Part shown: in pieces, positions 15,670 to 24,002 of the stretch | Position numbering within the stretch: position 1 is the first letter of the stretch | Layout of the letters: the number at the start of each line of letters is the position of its first letter | From: Oscillospiraceae bacterium | Lineage (GTDB): Bacteria > Bacillota > Clostridia > Oscillospirales > Oscillospiraceae | Reading direction: 5' to 3' | Assembly (NCBI GenBank): GCA_015068495.1 | Contig: SVKL01000018.1 | Coordinates: 1 to 34,284 of the forward strand | Length of the DNA: 34,284 nt | Notes under the pieces: generated by a model | Database searches by the model: none | Told to the model about the DNA's origin: nothing | Seen by the model: the letters and a program-made list of their open reading frames with translations, nothing else | Program-made: the position numbers and the translations under genes

Positions 15670-16869
15670 TTATTTGTCTTCCAAGCAAGCGATACCAGGA
15701 AGTTCCAGACCCTCCAAGAACTCGAGGGAAGCGCCGCCGCCGGTGGAGATGTGGGTGATTTGAGAAGCAAAGCCCAACTGCTCGCAGGCAGCTGCGGAGT
15801 CACCGCCGCCAACGATGGTCACAGCATCGGAATCAGCCAGTGCCTGTGCAACGGCGATGGTGCCCTTTGCCAAAGTGGGGTTCTCAAACACGCCCATAGG
15901 TCCGTTCCAAACAACGGTCTTGGCGCTCTTAGCAGCAGCAGCAAACTCTGCGCAAGCCTTGGGGCCGATGTCCAGACCCATCTGGTCGGCAGGGATAGCG
16001 GTGCAATCCACGTAATCAACAGCAATTTCAGCGTCGATGGGGGAGGGGAAGGAAGCGGCAACAGCGGTGTCAACAGGCAGCAGCAGCTTTACGCCCTTAG
16101 CCTCTGCCTTTGCCATCATTTCCTTGCAGTACTGAAGCTTCTCGTTGTCAACCAGGCTCTTACCAACGGTGTAGCCCTGAGCTGCCAAGAAGGTGTAAGC
16201 CATACCGCCACCGATGATCAAGGTGTCTACCTTTTCCAGCAGGTTATTGATAACGTTCAGCTTATCGGAAACCTTAGCGCCGCCCAAAATAGCAACGAAG
16301 GGACGCTCGGGGTTGGCCAAAGCCTTGCCCATAATGGAAACTTCCTTCTGCACCAGATAGCCGGAAACAGCAGGCAGGTAGTCAGCAACACCTGCGGTGG
16401 AGGAGTGGGCACGGTGAGCAGTGCCGAAAGCGTCATTGACAAAAATGTCAGCCATAGATGCCAAATCCTTGCTCAGCTGTGCGTCATTCTTGGTCTCGCC
16501 TGCAATGTAACGGGTGTTTTCCAGCAGCATTACATCGCCGTCTTTCAGGGCAGCGGCCTTTGCCTTGGCATCTTCGCCGGCTACGTCGGCAGCCATAATG
16601 ACTTCCTTGCCCAGCAGCTCGCTTAGACGGGCAGCAACCACCTTCAGGCTCAGCTCAGGCTTCCACTCGCCCTTGGGCTTACCCATATGGGAGCACAGGA
16701 TTACCTTAGCGCCCTTGTTCACCAAATACTCGATGGTGGGCATAGCAGCCACGATACGCTTGTCGGAAGTGATTTTGCCTTCCTTGGTGGGGACGTTGAA
16801 GTCGCAGCGGCACAGCACGCGCTTGCCGGCTACTTCAATGTCTTCAATGGACTTTTTGTTGTAGTTCAT
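15670..16869 (-). CDS. pgk: Phosphoglycerate kinase
   Basis: This 399-residue enzyme has the standard length and motifs: [11 protein letters not shown] near the N-terminus, the HMGKPKGEW and HRAHSS substrate-binding segments, the [11 protein letters not shown] hinge region and the C-terminal nucleotide loop [10 protein letters not shown]. It transfers phosphate between 1,3-bisphosphoglycerate and ADP in glycolysis. ACGGAGGAA precedes the ATG. It is preceded by trmL (20 bases between frames) and followed by tpiA. The gap and gpm genes often found in clostridial glycolytic operons are not here. Confidence 0.98.
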   Translation of the reverse strand: MNYNKKSIEDIEVAGKRVLCRCDFNVPTKEGKITSDKRIVAAMPTIEYLVNKGAKVILCSHMGKPKGEWKPELSLKVVAARLSELLGKEVIMAADVAGEDAKAKAAALKDGDVMLLENTRYIAGETKNDAQLSKDLASMADIFVNDAFGTAHRAHSSTAGVADYLPAVSGYLVQKEVSIMGKALANPERPFVAILGGAKVSDKLNVINNLLEKVDTLIIGGGMAYTFLAAQGYTVGKSLVDNEKLQYCKEMMAKAEAKGVKLLLPVDTAVAASFPSPIDAEIAVDYVDCTAIPADQMGLDIGPKACAEFAAAAKSAKTVVWNGPMGVFENPTLAKGTIAVAQALADSDAVTIVGGGDSAAACEQLGFASQITHISTGGGASLEFLEGLELPGIACLEDK

Positions 16870-16889
16870 AGTTATTCCTCCGTAATTGG

Positions 16890-17372
16890 TTATTTTTTCA
16901 TTTTGCCGAAGTCCTGCAGATGGGGAAAGTCCAGCTGCCGCAGGGCTTCAAAAACGGTGATGGCCACCGCATTGCTCAAATTCAAACTGCGGGCTTCTTC
17001 CCGCATAGGAATCCGGACGCAGCTATCGTAATGGGCTTCCAGAAAATCCTCCGGCAGGCCCTTGGTTTCCTTGCCGAAAAACAGATAGCAATCGTCACTG
17101 TATTCTGCTTCGGTGTAGCTTTTAGGCGCTTTGGTGGATAAACACCACATTTGGCGGACATCATTCTGAGAGAAGAAGTCTTCCAGATTCTCGTAATCCC
17201 GGACATTTACCAAATTCCAGTAATCAAGGCCCGCACGTTTCACAGCCTTTTCAGAAATGTCAAAGCCCAAGGGGCGAATCAAATGCAGATTGCAGCCGGT
17301 AGCGGCGCAGGTGCGGGCAATATTGCCGCAGTTTTGCGGAATTTCCGGCTCTACCAGCACAATATTCAGCAT
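16890..17372 (-). CDS. trmL: tRNA (cytidine/uridine-34 2'-O-)-methyltransferase
   Basis: This 160-residue SPOUT-class methyltransferase starts [20 protein letters not shown], matching TrmL. The C-terminal trefoil knot shows [29 protein letters not shown] and a final helix. It methylates the wobble ribose of tRNA-Leu isoacceptors using S-adenosylmethionine. The ATG at 17372 is preferred over the GTG at 17381, since GAGGTG lies 6 bases before it and the product then begins as known TrmL proteins do. It is first in the trmL-pgk-tpiA unit, under its own promoter. Confidence 0.93.
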   Translation of the reverse strand: MLNIVLVEPEIPQNCGNIARTCAATGCNLHLIRPLGFDISEKAVKRAGLDYWNLVNVRDYENLEDFFSQNDVRQMWCLSTKAPKSYTEAEYSDDCYLFFGKETKGLPEDFLEAHYDSCVRIPMREEARSLNLSNAVAITVFEALRQLDFPHLQDFGKMKK

Positions 17373-17412
17373 TTTCTTCACCTCGGCTGTGTTATTTCTT
17401 GATTGCCCACCT

Positions 17413-17441
17413 ATTGTATGATAAAAGTCTCACAAAATCAA
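17413..17441 (-). promoter_or_regulatory. Promoter of the trmL-pgk-tpiA unit
   Basis: On the minus strand TTGATT (17436-17441), a 17-bp spacer and TACAAT (17413-17418), 40 bases upstream of the trmL start. Confidence 0.6.
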
Positions 17442-17542
17442 TGGAAAAATTGCAAAAAAATCAACTTTTTATAGTATTCACATAAAAAATGCCCCCTGCC
17501 GTTGGATTTTGTGGAAAATGCGGACAGGCAGCCAAGGTGGGA

Positions 17543-17571
17543 TTGACATTTGACCGGATTTGTGAGAAAAT
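17543..17571 (+). promoter_or_regulatory. aspS promoter
   Basis: TTGACA (17543-17548), a 17-bp spacer and GAAAAT (17566-17571) lie 33 bases before the start. The leader is too short for a T-box. Confidence 0.6.
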
Positions 17572-17604
17572 AAATCAAAAATTTACCAGTAAGGGGATTT
17601 TCTT

Positions 17605-19383
17605 ATGATGCAATCCAGAACCCATACCTGCGGAGAGCTGCGGCTTGCAGATGCAGGAAAACAGGTGACCATCGTCGGTTGGATGGAGAACGTCCGCGAG
17701 GTTGGCGCTAACTTTGCTTTTGTGGTGCTTCGCGACTTTTACGGCACTACACAGGTGGTTATTGAAACCGAGGAAATGATGAAGGCCATCAAGGGGCTGA
17801 ATAAGGAGACAACCATTTCCGTCACCGGCGCTGTCCGTGAGCGTGAGAGCAAGAATCCTAAGCAGGCCACCGGTGAAATCGAGGTTGTGCCTACCGAAAT
17901 TAAGGTATTGGGCAAGTGTGTGCATAACAGCCTGCCCTTTGAAATCAACAAGAGCCGGGATGCAGACGAGAATGTCAGATTAAAGTACCGTTACCTTGAC
18001 CTGCGCAACCCCGCGGTGAAGAGCAACATTATCCTGCGCTGTCAGGTGGTTGCCGAGCTGCGCCGGCTGATGACCGAAAAGGGCTTTTTGGAGATTACCA
18101 CACCGATTCTGACCGCATCCTCCCCCGAGGGCGCAAGAGATTTTTTGGTGCCTGCCCGTAACCACCCCGGCAAGTTCTACGCCCTGCCTCAGGCACCTCA
18201 GCAGTTTAAGCAGCTGCTGATGACCTCCGGCTTTGACCGCTATTTCCAGATTGCACCCTGCTTCCGGGATGAGGATGCCCGCGCTGACCGTACCCCCGGC
18301 GAATTTTATCAGCTGGATATGGAAATGGCTTTCGCAAGCCAAAACGATGTGCTGACCACCTTGGAAGAGGTGCTGGTGCCTGTGTTTGAGAAGTTCGGCA
18401 AGTATAAGCGGATTTCTCAGGCGCCTTTCCGTCACATTCCCTTTAACGAAGCAATGGAGCGCTACGGCTCCGATAAGCCCGACCTGCGTATTGATTTGGA
18501 AGTGCAGGATATTACCGCTGAAGTGCAGGGCTGTGAATTCGGCCCGTTCCAAAATGCAACCGTTAAGGCGGTTGCCGTGGATAACTTCGCAGAGGGCAGA
18601 AAGTGGATTGATAAGCTCTTAAATGACGTAGAAGTGCAGACCGGCAACAAGGCCTGCTGGATTAAGGTGGACGAAAACGGCCAGTTTACCGGCGGTGTTT
18701 CCAAATTCCTCACCGACTACACGGCAGCCCTCACGGAGAAGCTGAGCTTGAAGCCCGGCAGCTTTGTGTGTATGGCAGCGGGCAAAAAGACCGCCGCCCA
18801 AAAGACCGCCGGCGTTATCCGCAATATGATGGGTAAGCGTATCCCCGGTCACTTTGACGAAGAGCAGTATGCAATGTGCTGGATTGTGGACTTCCCCATG
18901 TATGAAATGGGCGAAGAAAGCGGCGAGCTGGAGTTCTGCCACAACCCCTTCTCTATGCCTCAGGGCGGTATGCAGGCGCTGCTGGATGCCGAGGGCGACA
19001 ACGAAAAGCTTTTGGCAATCAATGCAGACCAGTATGACTTGGTGGTCAACGGCTATGAGTCTGCTTCCGGCGCTGTCCGTAACCACGACCCCGAAATTAT
19101 GGTCAAGGCCTTCCAGATGGTGGGCTTGGGCGAAGAGGACGTGAAGGCAAAGTTCCCCGCAATGTACAACGCCTTTACCTACGGAGCACCTCCCCACGCA
19201 GGCGCAGCCCCCGGTGTTGATCGTTTGGTGATGCTGCTCACCGGCGAGGAATCCATCCGTGAGGTTATCACCTTCCCCTTAAACAAGACCGCGCAGGACT
19301 TGATGATGGATGCCCCCACAACAGTTTCCCAAAAGCAGCTGGATGATGTGCATATCCTCATTAACGAGAGCCACTTACAGTAA
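17605..19383 (+). CDS. aspS: Aspartyl-tRNA synthetase
   Basis: This 592-residue class II synthetase has the bacterial-type layout. An N-terminal OB anticodon-binding domain (about 1-105, GWMENVREVGANFAFVVLRD) precedes motif 2 (CFRDEDARADRTPGEFYQLD). A GAD insertion domain (about 295-415) follows, then motif 3 with GAPPHAGAAPGVDRLVMLL. It charges tRNA-Asp. AAGGGGATTTTCTT precedes ATG 17605; the next codon is also ATG, so the start could be three bases later. It is transcribed alone and ends at a strong bidirectional terminator. Whether it is discriminating or also charges tRNA-Asn cannot be decided from this window. Confidence 0.97.
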   Translation: MMQSRTHTCGELRLADAGKQVTIVGWMENVREVGANFAFVVLRDFYGTTQVVIETEEMMKAIKGLNKETTISVTGAVRERESKNPKQATGEIEVVPTEIKVLGKCVHNSLPFEINKSRDADENVRLKYRYLDLRNPAVKSNIILRCQVVAELRRLMTEKGFLEITTPILTASSPEGARDFLVPARNHPGKFYALPQAPQQFKQLLMTSGFDRYFQIAPCFRDEDARADRTPGEFYQLDMEMAFASQNDVLTTLEEVLVPVFEKFGKYKRISQAPFRHIPFNEAMERYGSDKPDLRIDLEVQDITAEVQGCEFGPFQNATVKAVAVDNFAEGRKWIDKLLNDVEVQTGNKACWIKVDENGQFTGGVSKFLTDYTAALTEKLSLKPGSFVCMAAGKKTAAQKTAGVIRNMMGKRIPGHFDEEQYAMCWIVDFPMYEMGEESGELEFCHNPFSMPQGGMQALLDAEGDNEKLLAINADQYDLVVNGYESASGAVRNHDPEIMVKAFQMVGLGEEDVKAKFPAMYNAFTYGAPPHAGAAPGVDRLVMLLTGEESIREVITFPLNKTAQDLMMDAPTTVSQKQLDDVHILINESHLQ

Positions 19384-19391
19384 ATAAAATG

Positions 19392-19424
19392 AAACAGGCA
19401 CTGCCGTCGGCAGTGCCTGTTTTT
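19392..19424. terminator. Bidirectional terminator between aspS and the modular protein gene
   Basis: A 14-bp perfect stem (19392-19405 with 19409-19422) begins with As and ends with Ts, 9 bases after the aspS stop and 9 bases before the end of the convergent gene. Confidence 0.93.
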
Positions 19425-19432
19425 ATATGTTT

Positions 19433-22400
19433 TTAGTTTTGTGTCCACTTGGCATACAAAGTGATGTCCGAGCCAATGGGGGCGCCGGCGGTTGCCTTTA
19501 CCTCATTGGAACGTTCAGCCTTGTAGTACCAGCCTTCAAAGGTGTAGCCGTCTGCAGACAGTACCGGCAGGGTTTCCGGCAGGCGGTAGGTGGCTTCGAT
19601 GGTTTCCGGCTGTGTACCGATGCCCTTGTTGTCAAAGGTGACGGTGCATTGCAGGCGGTCAACCAGCTTGTCGGCAAATGCGGGGTCGATGTAGCTTGCA
19701 TTGCCGGCAGCGCTGCCATCCACATAGGTGGGGTTCATAATGATGAACTGATACAGGTCTTCCGCGATCTGTGCGTGACCGGCATCGTTGGGGTGTACGT
19801 AGTCAGCCAGATACTGGGTCAGGTGATCGTTATCTGCGTTCTTGTAGTACAGATTGCCGTAGCGGTTCAGGTCGATCACGGGAATCTCGTAGTAAGCGCA
19901 GGTTTTGATCAGCGCCTCGCAGTAATCCCGCATGGTCCAGCCGGCGGCGTTGACCTTGTTCTGGTCGCCGTGACGGGAGGCAGAATTGTTGACAACACTC
20001 AAGTTGACCAGACCGGGGATGGGAGTGACGAAGAAGAATTTGGTATCCTTGCAGGCATCGTCGTTGCGGAGCGCAACCACCTGTTCGCACCAGCGCTTCA
20101 GTGCGCCGTAGACGGTTTCGGTGCTGTCCTCTAAGAAAGTGCCCATATCATTGACACCGGCTACAGCGCAGTTAAAGTCGTTGGTGCCCATCATAATGGT
20201 GACCACCGCCGCGCCGGAGCAGTTGTTCAGGGTTAACTTTCCGAAATTACATCCGGTTGTGGAGGAGGTGCCGGTACACAGGGTTGTGCCGTTTGCACCC
20301 AGATTTGTATAGGTTGCGCCCAGCTTGCCGGCAAGCAGCGTTACATATTTTGCGCTTGTGCCGCTGGCACCGATGCCGTTGGTGATACTGTCACCGATGC
20401 AAACGATTTTTTTGCCGCTGTAATAGTCGGAAGACAGAGGCTGTGCTACCAAAACAGGTCCCTCCGGTGTTGTGGGTGTAGAAGGTGTAATGTAGGGCAG
20501 GGTTTCATATCCTTCCATTCCTGCTACATGCAAGGCCAAAACAAGTTCATCCAAACTGTTAATCTTTCCGTCAACATTCACATCTGCAGCGGCTTCATTT
20601 ATAGGTTTAGTATTCATACCTGCTACATACAAGGCTAAATCCAATTCATCCAAACTGTTAATCTTTCCGTCATTATTCACATCACCACAAATCGTTTCCA
20701 CAACTGCTTCTTCTACAGTTACAAGGCCGCTTGCTGTATGGAAATAGACCTTATCAAGATTTACGTTGTAAATGTCGTGATTGCTATAATCATAGGAGAT
20801 TTCGATGGGGTAGTCTCCGGTCTCCGCGTCTTCCGCTACTTCAAATACCAGCGTCACAACGGCTCCGTTGTGAGTGATATCTTGGTCGATTGTATCGTTA
20901 GCCCAAGACAGGGTATATGGGGAAACCAACTCCGGCTTATGTGCCTGCGTTCCAAGGTTGCCCAGGTCGTTCACTTCAACCAGAGTCAATGCTTCTGTGT
21001 CGAAATTCACTTGCAGTGTTGCAGATGCGATACCGGGGTTGTTGGCAAAAGAAATGTTAACAGACACGCTGTTTCCTGCATAAGTCTTTGTTGTATCGGC
21101 AAAAATCTTTGGTGCATTTTCCTCATAGGAATAGCCGCAGGCGCAGGAGTAGGTCACGGTGTCAGGATTGTCATCAGGCGACTCCGGCTCTGCAAAGGTA
21201 AAACTGTGGGGTTCTGTGTCAAGCACATCATTGCAGCTGCATTCTTTCCAGTGATTTGTTGCGTCATACTTGGTTACATAGTTGTGGGTATGGACAACCT
21301 CAGCCGTAACCAGGCAGCCTTCATTCTGACAGGTGTCAGCCGTTGTTGCGTCATCGTCGAATGCGTGAGCCGCTGCGGCTTCTGCAACAGCATCGCAGTT
21401 GGCGCACTTGTCAGCGGTGGTGCAGTCGTTATCGAAGGTGTGTGACCGGGGTGCCACTGTTGCGCCACAGTTTGGACAGATGCCGCCTGTTGCGCAGTCA
21501 ACAACGTGGGTGCATGCGGGGGAAATCTTCAGGTATTGCAGATAGCTGTCAACAGCAGTCATATCTGTGCCGGGAGCAATGTAATCTGCATTTGCTGTGT
21601 CGGTGGTCAGGAAGCTCCTGGTGGTGTTCCGATTGTTGGCAACTTTGTATTCTACCAGATGTTCGCCTATGGTCTGGGGGAATCTGGGAAGTTCAGCGCT
21701 GGTCCAGCCGGTCTGACCGCCGTTGGCAGTCATATCGATTTCCAGCGTGGCGTTTTCCACAATCACACCGCCGGTTGCGCCGATGGGGTAGGAGTTGCCT
21801 TTGCCGATGATTTTTACGTAAGCGCCGTTCTGAATGGTTACGGTCTTGCTTGTCAGCGTGCTGGTATTACCGGTGCCTTGACCGGTTGCGCTTGTCATAT
21901 AGGCAATACCACGGCCGTTGGTTATGTTGTTTAATACCATACTGCCGCCGTCAATGACCAGCAAGCCGGGAAGATGAGCATCTGTGTCAGCGGAGCCTGC
22001 CAAACCGATACAGGGACGGTAGGTGCCGGAAACAGTCAGATTCACATTGGCATCCTTGAAAGTCAAATTGTATTTGGTGCCAATCGCAACGGCGGAATTG
22101 CCGGTTGCGGTGACATTACCCACGAGGCTGCCGGAACCGGTTACGGTGGTGCCCAGTGTTGCGGCGAAGTATATAGGATAAGAAGTGGAACTTGCTGCCG
22201 TACTGGTGAAGGTGTTGGTTGTGCCTTCCACAGAACTCAGAACAAATGCGCCGTTTGTTGTAACGTTCAGCGCGGCAACGCCACTTTCTGCGGTGGTCAG
22301 GGTTGCATTCTTCAGATACAGTGTGGGAGTCTGACCGGTGGTGTAATCCAAATGGATATTCCAGTTGTCAGTGGGCTCACACTGGGTAGCTGCACCGGTG

Positions 22401-23914
22401 GTTGCATCTGTAGTCGCGTACTTGTGGGTGCCTTCTGCAATGTTTTCCCATGCAAGACCGGTCATTTTCACAGTGATCGCATACTGACCCACTGTTACTT
22501 TTTTGCTGTCGCTTACTGCGCTGCAGTTATCACACTGCACATAGTAGGAAGCAAGCGAGGTAGTGGTTGCGGCGCTGGCCAGCTGATCAGATGCCTTGCC
22601 GGTGAAGCTGTGGGCAGCGGCGGCAGTTGCCACTGCTTCGCATCTTGCGCACTTGTCAGCAGTGGTGCAATCGTCATCAAATGCGTGAGCGTTGTCTGCA
22701 GTTGCTACAGTTGCGCAGTTTGCGCAGATGTCAGCGGTGGTGCAGTCGTTGTCGAAGACGTGGTTTGCCTGAGGCTCTACTGTTGCGCCGCAGTCTGTGC
22801 AGATGCCGCCTTTTGTACAGTCAGCTACATTGCATACGTGGGAAATCTTCAGGTAGTCGAGATTTCCGTCAACAGTACTCAAATCAGTTCCCGGTGCGAT
22901 ATAATCAGCATCCTGACTGTCTGCCTCGCTGTTGCCTGTGTACAGGAAACTCTTCGTGGTGTTTTTGTCAGTGCTCAGCTTGTACTCCACGAAATGGGTA
23001 CCGGTTAACGCAGGGAAGTCGGTAGGCTCACCATATCCGGACCAACCGGTCTTTTCATATTGAAAGGTGCTGTTGGTGATATAAACCTTACCTTCACCGC
23101 CCATACCAAAAAGATTGTGGGTCGCATATGCGGAGCAGGTCACTTCAGCACCGTCTGTAATATAGATGTTCTTATCATTTTCATTCAGTTTGCTACCAAT
23201 GTCAGTACTCGTTCTTAGGTAGCCGATTACCTGACCAATGTAGGAGGTCAGCTTCACCTTACCGCCCTTGAAGGTCACTTCACCGGGGCAGTGCGCTAGG
23301 GAAGAACCGCCGGACGCGCCAATGGTAATCGTACCCTGACGACCGCTTTCTGTAAGCAGTTCTGCGTCAGCGTGGTCAAAGGTCAGATCGTAAGCTGTTC
23401 TGATCGCAGCGCCAGCCCAATCGGAGGAATCACTGCCGCTTCTGTTTTCGGCGATCAGCTTGCCGGTACCGGTTACGGTTGTGCCTTTCGATGCGGCAAA
23501 GAACAGCGGGTTGGAGTTGGACTTCGTAACCGTACTGGTAATTGTATTTGTGCTTCCTTCTACGGAATGCAGAACGAATGCGCCTGTGGTAGTAACGCTG
23601 ATTGCAGAAACACCCTGCGTTGCTGTGGTCAGGGTTGCATTCTTCAGATACAGTGTGGGAGTCTGACCGGTGGTGTAATCCAAATGGATATTCCAGTTGT
23701 CAGTGGGCTCACACTGGGTAGCTGCACCGGTGGTTGCATCTGTAGTCGCGTACTTGTGGGTGCCTTCTGCAACGTCGGTCCATTCAAGACCGGTCATTGC
23801 CACGGTGACGGTGGGGGCGGCGGCCATAGCTGTGACAGGAGCCAGAGATGCGATCATAGCCAAAGCCATAACCAAACTCAGCAACCGCTTCCATTGTTTT
23901 TTGTTTTCTAACAT
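19433..23914 (-). CDS. Secreted modular protein: duplicated modules, cohesin-like, dockerin, SGNH esterase, InlB repeat
   Basis: This 1493-residue protein has a signal peptide (1 to about 31, cleavage after AMA). Two homologous modules (about 34-364 and 475-800) have beta-helix-like, carbohydrate-binding-type sequence. Each ends in a Cys-rich segment of repeated CxxC/Cx5C units with HxFDxDCTTAD motifs (about 355-452 and 800-935). Next come a cohesin-type domain (about 936-1070) and a dockerin with two calcium-binding repeats (D1078 onward and D1111 onward, each DVNxDGKINSLDEL). The SGNH hydrolase domain has S1176 in GDSIT, GTND at 1243-1246 and D1371/H1374 in DYVH. An InlB-type B-repeat (about 1423-1493) ends the protein; there is no LPXTG or SLH anchor. 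The enzyme is probably an extracellular esterase or deacetylase acting on glycans; the substrate is unknown. AAAGGAG precedes the start. Confidence 0.88.
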   Translation of the reverse strand: MLENKKQWKRLLSLVMALAMIASLAPVTAMAAAPTVTVAMTGLEWTDVAEGTHKYATTDATTGAATQCEPTDNWNIHLDYTTGQTPTLYLKNATLTTATQGVSAISVTTTGAFVLHSVEGSTNTITSTVTKSNSNPLFFAASKGTTVTGTGKLIAENRSGSDSSDWAGAAIRTAYDLTFDHADAELLTESGRQGTITIGASGGSSLAHCPGEVTFKGGKVKLTSYIGQVIGYLRTSTDIGSKLNENDKNIYITDGAEVTCSAYATHNLFGMGGEGKVYITNSTFQYEKTGWSGYGEPTDFPALTGTHFVEYKLSTDKNTTKSFLYTGNSEADSQDADYIAPGTDLSTVDGNLDYLKISHVCNVADCTKGGICTDCGATVEPQANHVFDNDCTTADICANCATVATADNAHAFDDDCTTADKCARCEAVATAAAAHSFTGKASDQLASAATTTSLASYYVQCDNCSAVSDSKKVTVGQYAITVKMTGLAWENIAEGTHKYATTDATTGAATQCEPTDNWNIHLDYTTGQTPTLYLKNATLTTAESGVAALNVTTNGAFVLSSVEGTTNTFTSTAASSTSYPIYFAATLGTTVTGSGSLVGNVTATGNSAVAIGTKYNLTFKDANVNLTVSGTYRPCIGLAGSADTDAHLPGLLVIDGGSMVLNNITNGRGIAYMTSATGQGTGNTSTLTSKTVTIQNGAYVKIIGKGNSYPIGATGGVIVENATLEIDMTANGGQTGWTSAELPRFPQTIGEHLVEYKVANNRNTTRSFLTTDTANADYIAPGTDMTAVDSYLQYLKISPACTHVVDCATGGICPNCGATVAPRSHTFDNDCTTADKCANCDAVAEAAAAHAFDDDATTADTCQNEGCLVTAEVVHTHNYVTKYDATNHWKECSCNDVLDTEPHSFTFAEPESPDDNPDTVTYSCACGYSYEENAPKIFADTTKTYAGNSVSVNISFANNPGIASATLQVNFDTEALTLVEVNDLGNLGTQAHKPELVSPYTLSWANDTIDQDITHNGAVVTLVFEVAEDAETGDYPIEISYDYSNHDIYNVNLDKVYFHTASGLVTVEEAVVETICGDVNNDGKINSLDELDLALYVAGMNTKPINEAAADVNVDGKINSLDELVLALHVAGMEGYETLPYITPSTPTTPEGPVLVAQPLSSDYYSGKKIVCIGDSITNGIGASGTSAKYVTLLAGKLGATYTNLGANGTTLCTGTSSTTGCNFGKLTLNNCSGAAVVTIMMGTNDFNCAVAGVNDMGTFLEDSTETVYGALKRWCEQVVALRNDDACKDTKFFFVTPIPGLVNLSVVNNSASRHGDQNKVNAAGWTMRDYCEALIKTCAYYEIPVIDLNRYGNLYYKNADNDHLTQYLADYVHPNDAGHAQIAEDLYQFIIMNPTYVDGSAAGNASYIDPAFADKLVDRLQCTVTFDNKGIGTQPETIEATYRLPETLPVLSADGYTFEGWYYKAERSNEVKATAGAPIGSDITLYAKWTQN
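22293..22440 (-). repeat. 148-bp perfect repeat, second-module copy
   Basis: Identical base for base to 23625-23772, same orientation, offset 1332 bp (444 codons). It encodes about residues 492-541, the start of the second N-terminal-type module. Confidence 0.95.
23625..23772 (-). repeat. 148-bp perfect repeat, first-module copy
   Basis: Partner of 22293-22440. It encodes about residues 48-97. Flanking parts of the two modules are clearly diverged, so this tract looks recently homogenised. Confidence 0.95.
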
Positions 23915-24002
23915 TTTTCAGATTCTCCTTTTGGTGTAGGAATGATGCTTTTTTTATAGGGTCCCGTGTCCGGAATTGCCACAGAAAACCGGAGCGAGAG
24001 AC

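Noticed and set aside
17572..17604. T-box or riboswitch upstream of aspS.
   Set aside because: The leader is about 30 bases, with no room for a T-box or specifier loop.
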